Below are positions 1 to 8,401 of a stretch of 53,412 bases of DNA, piece after piece. Under the pieces are notes generated by a model, which saw nothing but the letters and a program-made list of their open reading frames with translations, had not been told where the DNA came from and ran no database searches. The stretch is from positions 1-53,412 of the forward strand of contig JAEEIT010000067.1 in assembly GCA_016281535.1 (NCBI GenBank). Direction: 5' to 3'. The DNA is from Clostridia bacterium. Lineage in GTDB: Bacteria > Bacillota > Clostridia > Saccharofermentanales > Saccharofermentanaceae. Numbering within the stretch: the stretch's first letter is position 1; each line of letters begins with the position of its first letter. A program made the position numbers and the translations under genes.

Positions 1-963
1 CGAGTCCAGGATGTTACCTACGATGGTGGAAGCATATTCGTGCTGGCTCATAAAGGAACCATTGGCATTGCGGGAAGAAGCACCGGATGACTGCATGGAC
101 AGACGATGGGCCAGTACCGGTACAGCCAGTTCTTTGAAATCTTCCGGAACGCAGTGATCGCGGCCGCGAAGATATGCCAGTGCCTTGGCTGCTGCGACGA
201 AGGCAAGAAGGGCTCGGGGGCTGGCCCCGACACGGATCTCCGATGTATGACGCGTAGCATCAACAATAGAAGTGGCATAGTCGAAAAGAAGATCGGAAAC
301 GAAGATCTTTCTGGCTTCTTTCTGCATGGCAAGCAGCGAAGAGGCATCGGCCACGGATGCAAGATCAGTAAGCGGGTCTTCGGTATCGTAGCGCTTCAGG
401 ATAGCGATACTTTCTTCATGGGACGGATAGTCCATGGACAGCATCATGAGGAAACGATCCAGCTGGGCTTCCGGGAGCGGGAAGGTGCCCTGGGATTCAA
501 TCGGGTTCTGCGTCGCGATGACGAGGAACGGAGGCGGGAGCTTGCTGGTCTGCCCGTCTACGGTGACCTGCTTTTCTTCCATACACTCCAGAAGTGCCGA
601 CTGGGTTCTGGCTGTGGCGCGGTTGATCTCGTCGGCCAGAAGGATATTGGTGAAGATCGGGCCCTTACGGAAGACGAACTGGTCAGCTTTTCTATCGAAA
701 TAGTGGATACCCGTCAGATCGGAAGGGAGAAGGTCGATCGTGAACTGGACACGCTTAAAGTCCAGAGAAAGCGATTGAGCTAGTGCTCGGGCCGTCTTGG
801 TCTTTCCGGTTCCGGGAACGTCCTCGAGGAGCACATGTCCGCTGGTAAGAAGGGCGACCATGAGAAGTTCAATCTGCTTATCCTTCCCAACGATGACCTT
901 TCCCACATTTTCGATAATGCTGGAAATCACCTGATTTCCGTTTGTACCTGCTGTATTGTCCAT
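1..963 (-). CDS. MoxR-family AAA+ ATPase (3' end cut by window)
   Basis: Reading the minus strand from 963 gives 321 codons without a stop, so the C-terminus lies beyond position 1. Walker A (VPGTGKT, about residues 49-55) and Walker B (LLADEINRA, about 108-116) are intact, followed by the family's ATQNPIE sensor segment and QLDRFLM. MoxR ATPases are chaperone-like AAA+ proteins that usually act with von Willebrand factor A (DUF58 or VWA) proteins, often in envelope or metal-insertion tasks; such partners would be expected just left of the window. The ATG at 963-961 has a GGAGG five bases upstream and sits 24 bases after the stop of a 23-residue peptide, so the two probably share an mRNA. Confidence 0.93.
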   Translation of the reverse strand, partial: MDNTAGTNGNQVISSIIENVGKVIVGKDKQIELLMVALLTSGHVLLEDVPGTGKTKTARALAQSLSLDFKRVQFTIDLLPSDLTGIHYFDRKADQFVFRKGPIFTNILLADEINRATARTQSALLECMEEKQVTVDGQTSKLPPPFLVIATQNPIESQGTFPLPEAQLDRFLMMLSMDYPSHEESIAILKRYDTEDPLTDLASVADASSLLAMQKEARKIFVSDLLFDYATSIVDATRHTSEIRVGASPRALLAFVAAAKALAYLRGRDHCVPEDFKELAVPVLAHRLSMQSSGASSRNANGSFMSQHEYASTIVGNILDS

Positions 964-987
964 AAAACCTCCGAAAAGCGACCAATA

Positions 988-1059
988 TTATGCGAAAAAG
1001 AATGTGGTTACGACCATAACGATCGACAACAAAAAACTTAAGAACTTCCGGTTACCCAT
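988..1059 (-). CDS. 23-residue hydrophobic leader peptide upstream of MoxR ATPase
   Basis: A short frame starts at an ATG (1059-1057) with a perfect AGGAGG (complement of 1066-1071) and ends at a TAA at 990-988. The product begins MGNRKF and is then almost wholly hydrophobic (LSFLLSIVMVV, ending TTFFFA), long enough for one membrane helix with a positive N-terminus. It lies between a plausible minus-strand promoter and moxR. It could be a small membrane protein or a translated leader. No family is recognised. The strength of the ribosome-binding site is the main reason to believe it. Confidence 0.55.
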   Translation of the reverse strand: MGNRKFLSFLLSIVMVVTTFFFA

Positions 1060-1088
1060 GAGGCACCTCCTGATGGTTTTCTACTCTA

Positions 1089-1117
1089 AACCTATCAGCA
1101 AAACGTCATCCAGTCAA
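1089..1117 (-). promoter_or_regulatory. Promoter for leader peptide and MoxR operon
   Basis: On the minus strand TTGACT (complement of 1112-1117) is followed after 17 bases by TAGGTT (complement of 1089-1094). The predicted start near 1082 gives a 5' leader of about 23 bases carrying the AGGAGG of the small peptide. The -10 is weak. A short inverted repeat (CAGTC, 4 bases, GACTG) overlaps the -35. Confidence 0.45.
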
Positions 1118-1257
1118 TCGACTGATGGTAGAGTGCTGTAATTTCAGGCGTTTGCGGTCTGACTCCACTTTGAGTTTGCCACTCCGTAAAAGCCCCCAAA
1201 GCATACTCAGACTATCAATTGGTTTTGTATTATATATGTATTTGTCTGATTTGTCAG

Positions 1258-1286
1258 TTGACACTTCTTCTTCCGAAATCTATTAT
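1258..1286 (+). promoter_or_regulatory. Sigma-A promoter of XRE-cupin/acyl-CoA synthetase/valS operon
   Basis: TTGACA (1258-1263), 17-base spacer, TATTAT (1281-1286). The -35 overlaps TGTCA-GT-TGACA (1252-1263), which may be an operator for the downstream regulator. The same TTGACA-N17-TATTAT arrangement occurs at 28834-28862. Positions 1142-1257 hold no gene that I can support; they are partly AT-rich. Confidence 0.75.
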
Positions 1287-1353
1287 AATAAGACCGATAT
1301 TATGGACTAATTGTGTTGAAAAATCGGTATGAAACGTTTTAGGAGGGATCAAT

Positions 1354-1917
1354 ATGACAGATCAGTTGCGTCAGATCGGTGAACGTATCGCGGCACTTCG
1401 TGAGATCGAAGAGATCGATGTGAAGACGATGGCTGCAAGATGCGAAATGTCCGAAGAGGATTACATTCTTTATGAAGAAGGAAAGAAAGACTTTTCCGTC
1501 TCTTTTCTTAACAATGTAGCGGTGATCCTGGGCGTCGATATGGTCGATCTTATGGTCGGCGACTCGCCGAAACTCTCCATGGCATGTGTCGTCCGCAAGG
1601 GCGAGGGATTTGAAATTGACCGCCGTGCGGCGTATAACTATAAACATTTAGCTTTTACATTTAGAAAAAAGATCGCGGAGCCGTTCTATGTAACGGTGGA
1701 ACCGAATGATATCGAGAAGCCGACCCAGCATGCTCATGAGGGACAGGAATTCGACTATGTGCTTGAAGGTTCGATGACTTTCTTCATCGGCGATATCGTC
1801 TATGAACTGAACGAAGGCGATAGCGTGTACTTCAATTCCGACCTGCCGCATGCTATGAAGGCAACAAACGGGAAGCCTTGTAAATTCCTGGCGATCGTAA
1901 TGAAAGGGGATATTTGA
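1354..1917 (+). CDS. XRE-family regulator with C-terminal cupin domain
   Basis: 187 residues. An N-terminal helix-turn-helix of the XRE/Cro type spans about residues 3-65, and a cupin beta-barrel spans about 115-185 with histidine-rich motifs (HAHEGQEFDYVLEG and DLPHAM). This two-domain form is typical of small-molecule-responsive repressors. The start has AGGAGGG (1341-1347) six bases upstream. It lies 3 bases before an acyl-CoA synthetase, a pairing that suggests it senses a substrate or product of that enzyme. Autoregulation through the palindrome over its -35 is plausible but inferred. Confidence 0.93.
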   Translation: MTDQLRQIGERIAALREIEEIDVKTMAARCEMSEEDYILYEEGKKDFSVSFLNNVAVILGVDMVDLMVGDSPKLSMACVVRKGEGFEIDRRAAYNYKHLAFTFRKKIAEPFYVTVEPNDIEKPTQHAHEGQEFDYVLEGSMTFFIGDIVYELNEGDSVYFNSDLPHAMKATNGKPCKFLAIVMKGDI

Positions 1918-1920
1918 TCC

Positions 1921-3618
1921 GTGCCAATTTATGAAAAATTTGTGGGCCGCAACAGAGACGATTTTGTGACCCTCGATGATCTGCAGAAAAACTATAAAGT
2001 TACTTATCCGGAAAACTTCAATTTCGCCTATGACGTTATGGACGAGATCGCGGCCAAGAAGCCGAATGATCTGGCGATCTTGTGGGTCAGCAAGAATAAT
2101 GAAGAGAAGCGTTTTACTTTCGGTGATGTGAAGAAGTATTCCAACATGACCGCGAATTTCTTTAAGAGCCAGGGCATCAAAAAGGGCGACCGCGTTCTTC
2201 TGGTACTTAAGAGAGGATATCAGTTCTGGTTCTCGGTACTGGCCCTTCATAAGATCGGTGCCGTTACCGTTATGGCGACCAACCAGCTGATGGCAAAAGA
2301 CTATGTCTATCGTGTCAACAGTGCCCATATCAAGATGGCGGTCATCACCGGTGATGACGACTGCACCGAGCGTTTCGATGAGGATCAGGATCAGTACGAT
2401 CACGAGGTGATCCGCTGCGTGACCTGGGGAAAGCAGAAGGAAGGCTGGATCGACTTCGATGCAGAAGTTGCGAAGATGAGTGACGAGTGGACCCGTCCGA
2501 CCGGCGCCGATGATATTATGGCGACCGATCCGATGTTGATGTGCTTTAGTTCCGGTACGACAGGTTATCCGAAGATGGTTCTTCATGACCACACATTGCC
2601 GCTGGGCCATCTTTTCACAGGTGTATTCTGGCACCGTGTAGAAGAAGGAAAACTTCACTTCACCATCTCCGATACCGGCTGGATGAAGTGCATGTGGGGT
2701 AAATTCTATGGCCAGTGGTTCGGCGAAGCAGCCCTCTTCATCTACGATTTCGATAAGTTCCATGGCGCGGATATCCTGCAGAAGATCTGTGATTATAAGA
2801 TCACGACATTCTGTGCACCGCCGACCATGTACCGCTTCATGATCAAAGAGAGCTTCGAGGGCTATGATTTCTCTCACCTCAAGCACTGCTGCACGGCAGG
2901 TGAGGCCCTGAACCCTGAGGTATACAACCAGTGGCTGAAGAACACGGGCTGCAAGATCTATGAGGGATTCGGTCAGTCCGAGACATCCGTTGTCTGCGGC
3001 ACTTACTTCCCGTGGGTACTGCCGAGAACCGGCTCCATGGGTTATCCGGTACCGGGCTTCCACGTTGCTGTTGTAGATCCGGACGGAAATGAATGCCCCA
3101 CCGGTGTGACCGGCGAGATCTGCATCAGAACTTCCGAAGAATACGGCGGACGTCCGGTAGGTCTTCTCCTTCGTTATGAGGAAAACCCGGAAGCCATGGC
3201 GAAATCCTGGCATGACGGCCTGTATCACACAGGTGACACAGCCTATCGTGATGAGCTCGGCTTCCTGTGGTATGTCGGACGTGTGGATGACGTAATTAAG
3301 TCTTCCGGCTACCGTATCGGACCTTTCGAAGTAGAGAGCGCCCTGATGGAGCATCCGGCGGTCCTGGAGTGTGCCGTTACCGGTGTACCGGATCCGGTCA
3401 GAGGTTTTGCCGTTAAGGCGACCATCGTTCTGGCTAAGGGATACGAGCCTTCTGAAGAACTGACCAAGACACTTCAGAACCACGTAAAGAAGACCACGGC
3501 ACCGTATAAGTATCCGCGTGTCGTCGAGTACGTTGATGAACTTCCGAAGACCACATCCGGCAAGATCAAGCGTGCCGACATCAGAAAGAAAGATAGCGAA
3601 AAGCTGGAGGCAAAATAA
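1921..3618 (+). CDS. AMP-forming acyl-CoA synthetase
   Basis: 565 residues of the ANL adenylate-forming superfamily. It activates a carboxylic acid with ATP to the acyl-AMP and then the CoA thioester. Visible motifs are the phosphate loop SSGTTGYPK (about 200-208), YEGFGQSE, YHTGDTAYRDELG, GRVDDVIKSSGYRIGP and the C-terminal catalytic lysine in PKTTSGKIKR. Length and motif details fit the acetyl/medium-chain acyl-CoA synthetase group; the acid used cannot be told from sequence. The GTG start (1921) is the only good one, 11 bases after GGGG. Its stop shares one base with the valS start. Confidence 0.93.
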   Translation: MPIYEKFVGRNRDDFVTLDDLQKNYKVTYPENFNFAYDVMDEIAAKKPNDLAILWVSKNNEEKRFTFGDVKKYSNMTANFFKSQGIKKGDRVLLVLKRGYQFWFSVLALHKIGAVTVMATNQLMAKDYVYRVNSAHIKMAVITGDDDCTERFDEDQDQYDHEVIRCVTWGKQKEGWIDFDAEVAKMSDEWTRPTGADDIMATDPMLMCFSSGTTGYPKMVLHDHTLPLGHLFTGVFWHRVEEGKLHFTISDTGWMKCMWGKFYGQWFGEAALFIYDFDKFHGADILQKICDYKITTFCAPPTMYRFMIKESFEGYDFSHLKHCCTAGEALNPEVYNQWLKNTGCKIYEGFGQSETSVVCGTYFPWVLPRTGSMGYPVPGFHVAVVDPDGNECPTGVTGEICIRTSEEYGGRPVGLLLRYEENPEAMAKSWHDGLYHTGDTAYRDELGFLWYVGRVDDVIKSSGYRIGPFEVESALMEHPAVLECAVTGVPDPVRGFAVKATIVLAKGYEPSEELTKTLQNHVKKTTAPYKYPRVVEYVDELPKTTSGKIKRADIRKKDSEKLEAK

Positions 3619-6272
3619 TGGGACGTACAGACAATATCAGTAAGGCTTTTGACCCGAAAGAGGCCGAAAGCAGACTTTATTCCGAATGGATGAATAAAGG
3701 CTATTTCAGACCTTCGGGCGACACGACGAAAGATTCTTTCTGTATCGTCATGCCGCCGCCGAATATCACGGGCCAGCTCCACATGGGTCATGCTCTGGAC
3801 AATACTCTTCAGGACATCCTTGTCCGTTATAAGAGAATGAAGGGCTTCGATACGCTCTGGGTTCCGGGTACGGACCATGCGTCTATCGCAACTGAGGCGA
3901 GGATCGTGGCGACAATGAAAGAAGAAGGCCTGACGAAGGATGACCTCGGAAGAGAGAAGTTCCTGGAGCGTGCCTGGGAATGGAAGAAGCAGTATGGCGG
4001 ACGTATCGTCGAACAGCTCAAGAAGATCGGTTCTTCCTGTGACTGGGAACACGAAAGATTCACCATGGACGAAGGCTGCTCCGAAGCGGTTAAGGATGTA
4101 TTCATTAAGTACTATAACGAAGGCCTGATCTACAGAGGCGAGCGCATCATCAACTGGTGCCCGAAATGCCTGACTTCGATCTCCAATGCCGAAGTTGAGT
4201 ATGAAGATCAGCAGGGTTCCTTCTGGCATCTTCGTTATCCTTTCGAAGATGGTTCCGGATATCTGGAACTGGCAACCACCCGTCCGGAGACACTTCTGGG
4301 CGATACTGCGGTGGCCGTGAACCCGAAAGATGAGCGTTATAAGGATGTCATCGGCAAGATGCTCGTTCTCCCGCTCGTCGGAAGAAAGATCCCTGTTATT
4401 GCGGACAGTTATGTTGATATCGAGTTCGGTACCGGTGTCGTGAAGATCACACCTGCACACGACCCGAACGACTTCGAGGTAGGACTTCGCCATAACCTCG
4501 AGGTGATCACTGTCCTTACCGAGGACGCGAAGATCACGGAGGATTATCCGAAGTATGCCGGCATGGACCGTTATGAAGCCAGAAAAGAGATCGTAAAGGA
4601 TCTGGAAGAGGGCGGTTTCCTCATCAAGGTCGAGCCGCATGCTCATAACGTCGGTACCTGCTACCGCTGCGGAACGACAGTTGAGCCTCGTGTTTCCCTG
4701 CAGTGGTTCGTGAAGATGAAGACTCTGGCCGAGCCGGCTATCGAGGCAGTTCGTTCCGGAAAGACCAAGTTCGTTCCGGAAAGATTCGATAAGAACTACT
4801 TCAACTGGATGGAGGATATCCGTGACTGGTGTATCTCCCGTCAGCTGTGGTGGGGCCACCGTATTCCGGCATTCTACTGCGATGACTGCGGTGAACTGGT
4901 GGTAACTAAGGATGAAGCTCCGGTATGTCCGAAGTGCGGCAAACCGATGCGTCAGGATCCGGATACACTGGATACTTGGTTCTCTTCGGCACTGTGGCCG
5001 TTCTCGACCCTCGGCTGGCCGGAAGAGACAGCAGACCTGAAGCGTTACTATCCGACGAATACACTGGTTACCGGTTATGACATCATTACCTTCTGGGTAT
5101 CCCGTATGATCGTGGCCGGATGCGCCCACATGAAGCAGACACCTTTCGATACTGTCCTGATCCACGGCCTCGTACGTGACTCCCAGGGCAGAAAGATGAG
5201 TAAATCCTTAGGTAACGGTATCGACCCGCTTGAGATCATCGAGAAGTATGGTGCGGATGCTCTGCGTTATGCGCTCGTTACCGGTAATGCTCCGGGTAAC
5301 GACCAGCGTTTCCAGCAGGATAAGATCGAGGCCGGCAGAAACTTCGGCAACAAGATCTGGAATGCCATGAAGTTCGTCCTGATGAACTGCGAAGAAGACC
5401 TGACCTTCGACGATGTGGATCCCGGAAAGTTCACGCTCGAAGACAAGTGGATCCTGTCACGCATGAACCAGGTCATCAAGGAAGTGACCGATAACTTCGA
5501 TAACTACGAGTTCGGTGTGGCGCTGTCGAAGATCAACTCCTTCATCTGGGAAGAGTACTGCGACTGGTATATCGAGATTGCGAAGTCCCGTCTCTTCGAT
5601 AAGGAATGTGCTACAAGAAAAGAAGCACAGTATATCTTAAACGATGTTCTCGGAAGAGCGATGCAGCTCCTGCATCCGTTCATGCCGTTCCTTTCTGAAG
5701 AGGTCTACAGATATCTGGTACTCACGGAGAAAGCGGAGTCGATCATGATCTCCGATTGGCCGCAGTATCGTGACAACGAAGTCTTCCCGCAGGAAGAGAA
5801 GCAGATGGAGATCCTGATGGATGCCATCCGTTCGATCCGTAATGTAAGAACGGACATGGGTGTCGTTCCGTCCCGTAAGATCGGTATCATCCTTGTTTCG
5901 GCAGAGGAGAAGAACCGGAAGATGTTTACGGACGGTAAGGCGTTCCTGGAAAGACTTGCCAATGTTACGGAAGTGACGACTCAGCAGGATAAGGCCGGTA
6001 TCCCGGATACGGCCGTTGCCTGTGTATGCTCCGCCGGTGAGATCTATATTCCGCTTGAGGACCTGATCGATATCGATAAAGAACTCGAGCGTCTCGGTAA
6101 AGAGAAGGAGCGTCTCGAAGGGGAGATGAAGCGCGTGAATGCCAAGCTCGCCAACGAGGAATTCGTGAAGAAGGCTCCGGAGAAAGTCATCAACGCAGAA
6201 AGAGAGAAACAGGGCAAGTATCAGGAAATGCTGGATAATGTCCTGTCCAGAATGGAAGCACTGAAGAAGTAA
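3618..6272 (+). CDS. valS: Valyl-tRNA synthetase
   Basis: 884 residues, normal for bacterial ValRS. This class I enzyme joins valine to tRNA-Val and edits threonine. The HIGH motif is HMGH (residues 55-58, in NITGQLHMGH) and the KMSKS loop is at 526-530. The WWGHRIPAFYC segment and two Cys pairs (near CDDCGE and CPKCGK) are typical, and a C-terminal coiled coil (about 815-884, Lys/Glu-rich) is the expected tRNA-binding arm. It is translationally coupled to the acyl-CoA synthetase through TAATG, with GGAGG just upstream. Confidence 0.98.
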   Translation: MGRTDNISKAFDPKEAESRLYSEWMNKGYFRPSGDTTKDSFCIVMPPPNITGQLHMGHALDNTLQDILVRYKRMKGFDTLWVPGTDHASIATEARIVATMKEEGLTKDDLGREKFLERAWEWKKQYGGRIVEQLKKIGSSCDWEHERFTMDEGCSEAVKDVFIKYYNEGLIYRGERIINWCPKCLTSISNAEVEYEDQQGSFWHLRYPFEDGSGYLELATTRPETLLGDTAVAVNPKDERYKDVIGKMLVLPLVGRKIPVIADSYVDIEFGTGVVKITPAHDPNDFEVGLRHNLEVITVLTEDAKITEDYPKYAGMDRYEARKEIVKDLEEGGFLIKVEPHAHNVGTCYRCGTTVEPRVSLQWFVKMKTLAEPAIEAVRSGKTKFVPERFDKNYFNWMEDIRDWCISRQLWWGHRIPAFYCDDCGELVVTKDEAPVCPKCGKPMRQDPDTLDTWFSSALWPFSTLGWPEETADLKRYYPTNTLVTGYDIITFWVSRMIVAGCAHMKQTPFDTVLIHGLVRDSQGRKMSKSLGNGIDPLEIIEKYGADALRYALVTGNAPGNDQRFQQDKIEAGRNFGNKIWNAMKFVLMNCEEDLTFDDVDPGKFTLEDKWILSRMNQVIKEVTDNFDNYEFGVALSKINSFIWEEYCDWYIEIAKSRLFDKECATRKEAQYILNDVLGRAMQLLHPFMPFLSEEVYRYLVLTEKAESIMISDWPQYRDNEVFPQEEKQMEILMDAIRSIRNVRTDMGVVPSRKIGIILVSAEEKNRKMFTDGKAFLERLANVTEVTTQQDKAGIPDTAVACVCSAGEIYIPLEDLIDIDKELERLGKEKERLEGEMKRVNAKLANEEFVKKAPEKVINAEREKQGKYQEMLDNVLSRMEALKK

Positions 6273-6294
6273 CATATAACAGGAGGGTTGGAAC

Positions 6295-7131
6295 ATGAGT
6301 GAAGTAGAAGAGAAAAAGCTGACGGCACCGGAAGAGGTGATCCCGCAGGAAGAACTGGATAAGCTGCCGAAGGATACAGTACACTGTTTCCCGGCCTCGA
6401 AGACACAGATTCTGAGAAGAAGGATCATTACCCTTCTGGTCATGGCACTCGATGGTGCTGCAGTCGGATATCTCCTGGCAGGTAAGACCGATCCGGGTCC
6501 GCTCCTGTGGTGTGTATTCGGTGCGATCCTGGTCGTTGCTGCGGTTGTGTTCATCCATACGTTTGTGATCGCGAAGTATCGTGTGGCCATGGACTACAAG
6601 AATAACGAAGTCGTGCTCCGCTATATGTTCTCAAAGATCACGATCCCGTTCGATTCTTTCGACGGAAGGGAAGGTGCGGCAGACCGTGCGACCCAGCTCC
6701 TTCAGAATTCCGCACTCGGCGCGAACATGGCACGTACGGACTACCTGATCCTCGACAATGTGTACGAGGAAGTCTGCTACCAGACCTCTTCCAAGGATCT
6801 GGCAAGTAAAGAGGACTTCGACCTTCTTTCGAAGGAAGCCAAACTGGTTTCTTCCGTATATAAGGCCAAGGAGAAGTATGACGCCCTGAAGACCGATGAG
6901 GAAGTCACGCCGAAGATCTCGGATGACGAGTCCGTCTCTCTGGTTAAGGATGCCATGAAGGAAGTCAAAGAAGAAGCGGAAGCGGAAACGGCTGAACGTG
7001 TAAGGGAAGCCGAGGAAGCGGCCAAGCAGGCGGAAGCCGAGATCAAAGAGGAAGCAGAGAAAGCCGCGGAAGCTGCGGAAGAATCTGTGGAGAAAGCGGT
7101 TTCGGAAGAGCCTGAAAAAGAAGAGGAGTAA
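6295..7131 (+). CDS. Membrane protein with PH-like middle and acidic coiled tail
   Basis: 278 residues, no family recognised with confidence. A soluble N-terminus of about 40 residues is followed by two hydrophobic segments (about 42-62 and 67-92), a beta-rich stretch with AKYRVAMDYKNNEVVLRY that resembles bacterial PH-like (YdbT/YdbS-type) sequences, and then a long Glu/Ala/Lys-rich helical tail (about 185-278) with heptad-like spacing. The tail is probably cytoplasmic. AGGAGGG precedes the ATG. It follows valS by 22 bases and is probably the last gene of that operon. Confidence 0.8.
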   Translation: MSEVEEKKLTAPEEVIPQEELDKLPKDTVHCFPASKTQILRRRIITLLVMALDGAAVGYLLAGKTDPGPLLWCVFGAILVVAAVVFIHTFVIAKYRVAMDYKNNEVVLRYMFSKITIPFDSFDGREGAADRATQLLQNSALGANMARTDYLILDNVYEEVCYQTSSKDLASKEDFDLLSKEAKLVSSVYKAKEKYDALKTDEEVTPKISDDESVSLVKDAMKEVKEEAEAETAERVREAEEAAKQAEAEIKEEAEKAAEAAEESVEKAVSEEPEKEEE

Positions 7132-7142
7132 TGCGAAAAATC

Positions 7143-7170
7143 CGTCAATCTTTCCTGCGACTGATTGACG
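7143..7170. repeat. Inverted repeat overlapping the fba -35 box
   Basis: CGTCAATC (7143-7150) and GATTGACG (7163-7170) are perfect inverted copies 12 bases apart. The right arm contains the TTGACG -35 element of the aldolase promoter, so this is a candidate operator. It could also form a hairpin at the 3' end of the preceding transcript, but no T-run follows. Confidence 0.5.
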
Positions 7171-7193
7171 AAAACGGCTTCTCATCTTACAAT
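7165..7193 (+). promoter_or_regulatory. Sigma-A promoter of fba
   Basis: TTGACG (7165-7170), 17-base spacer, TACAAT (7188-7193). Predicted start is near 7200, about 53 bases before the aldolase ATG, which has AAGGAGA upstream. Confidence 0.75.
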
Positions 7194-7252
7194 AATCTGT
7201 GGTGTAAATTCATTTACATATACAATCCAACATTCACAAAGGAGATATACTT

Positions 7253-8221
7253 ATGCCATTAGTAACAACTACTGAAATGTTTAAGAAGGCTTACGACGGC
7301 GGTTATGCTGTTGGTGCTTTTAACGTAAACAACATGGAAATCGTACAGGGTATCACAGAGGCTGCAGGCGAACTGAAGAGCCCGGTTATCCTTCAGGTTT
7401 CCAAGGGTGCGAGAGCATATGCGAACCACACCTATCTCGTAAAGCTCGTTGAGGCTGCTGTAATTGAGAATCCGGAGATCCCGATCGCTCTGCACCTTGA
7501 CCATGGTGATTCCTTCGAGCTCTGCAAGTCCTGCATCGATGGTGGTTTCACATCCGTTATGATCGACGCTTCCTCCAAGTCTTTCGAGGACAACATCGCT
7601 CTTACCAAGCAGGTCGTTGAGTATGCTCACGCTCATGGAGTAGTGGTTGAGGCTGAGCTCGGCACACTGGCCGGTATCGAGGATGAGGTTGTTGTAGAGG
7701 CCGGTCACGAGTCTTACACACGTCCGGAAGAAGTAGAAGAGTTCGTAAGTAGAACAGGCTGCGACTCCCTGGCTATCGCTATCGGTACTTCCCACGGTGC
7801 TTACAAGTTCACTGCTGCACAGTGCACAAGAAATGAGGAAGGTATCCTCGTTCCGCCGCCGCTCCGTTTCGACGTTCTCGAAGAGTGCATGAAGAAGCTC
7901 CCGGGCTTCCCGATCGTTCTGCATGGTTCTTCTTCTGTTCCGCAGGAATTCGTAAAGATGGTTAACCAGTATGGCGGTAACATGCCGGATGCAGTTGGTA
8001 TTCCGGAGGAGCAGCTCCGTAAGGCAGCTACACTCGCAGTCTGCAAGATCAACATCGACTCCGATATCCGTCTCGCTATGACAGGTAACATCCGTAAGTA
8101 CTTCGCTGAGCATCCGGATCACTTCGATCCTCGCCAGTATCTGAAGCCGGCCCGTCAGGCTGTTAAGGATATGGTTGCTCATAAGATCCAGTATGTTCTG
8201 GGTTCTGACGGCAAGGCCTGA
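7253..8221 (+). CDS. fba: Class II fructose-1,6-bisphosphate aldolase
   Basis: 322 residues. This zinc-dependent aldolase interconverts fructose 1,6-bisphosphate with dihydroxyacetone phosphate and glyceraldehyde 3-phosphate. Class II signatures include the HLDHGDS metal-binding and catalytic segment (about residues 81-87), VEAELGTLAG, the IAIGTSHGAYK histidine region and LHGSSSVP. Its many GTT, GCT and TCC codons differ from neighbours, which fits high expression. It has its own promoter and an intrinsic terminator, so it is monocistronic. Confidence 0.97.
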   Translation: MPLVTTTEMFKKAYDGGYAVGAFNVNNMEIVQGITEAAGELKSPVILQVSKGARAYANHTYLVKLVEAAVIENPEIPIALHLDHGDSFELCKSCIDGGFTSVMIDASSKSFEDNIALTKQVVEYAHAHGVVVEAELGTLAGIEDEVVVEAGHESYTRPEEVEEFVSRTGCDSLAIAIGTSHGAYKFTAAQCTRNEEGILVPPPLRFDVLEECMKKLPGFPIVLHGSSSVPQEFVKMVNQYGGNMPDAVGIPEEQLRKAATLAVCKINIDSDIRLAMTGNIRKYFAEHPDHFDPRQYLKPARQAVKDMVAHKIQYVLGSDGKA

Positions 8222-8250
8222 TCTTAGATCCGAAATAAACAAAAACATGG

Positions 8251-8280
8251 AAGGCTGCTCCATCCGGGGCAGCCTTTTTC
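8251..8280 (+). terminator. Intrinsic terminator of fba
   Basis: Perfect 8-bp stem AAGGCTGC/GCAGCCTT (8251-8258 and 8269-8276) with a 10-base loop, followed by a T-run to 8279. Confidence 0.9.
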
Positions 8281-8348
8281 TATGACCGGTGAAGGGAAAA
8301 GCAGGATTACCTAGTAACACATTAGTAACATATCGACAGAAACTAATA

Positions 8349-8357
8349 TGTTATAAT
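8349..8357 (+). promoter_or_regulatory. Extended -10 promoter (TGTTATAAT) of polysaccharide deacetylase
   Basis: TGT followed by a perfect TATAAT (8352-8357). No recognisable -35 lies 16-18 bases upstream, so this is an extended -10 promoter. The octamer TAGTAACA occurs twice with 11-base period just upstream (about 8312-8330) and might bind a regulator. Confidence 0.7.
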
Positions 8358-8401
8358 CATATCTGTGTAAATATGTAATGATCAGGAGGCGTGAGCTTAC
8401 T

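Noticed and set aside
1648..3483. 611-codon open frame on the minus strand
   Set aside because: It is antisense to the acyl-CoA synthetase, whose motifs are unmistakable; the frame stays open because of codon bias and shows no recognisable protein.
3474..5165. 563-codon minus-strand frame opposite valS
   Set aside because: Antisense shadow of a conserved tRNA synthetase; no ribosome-binding site and no family resemblance.
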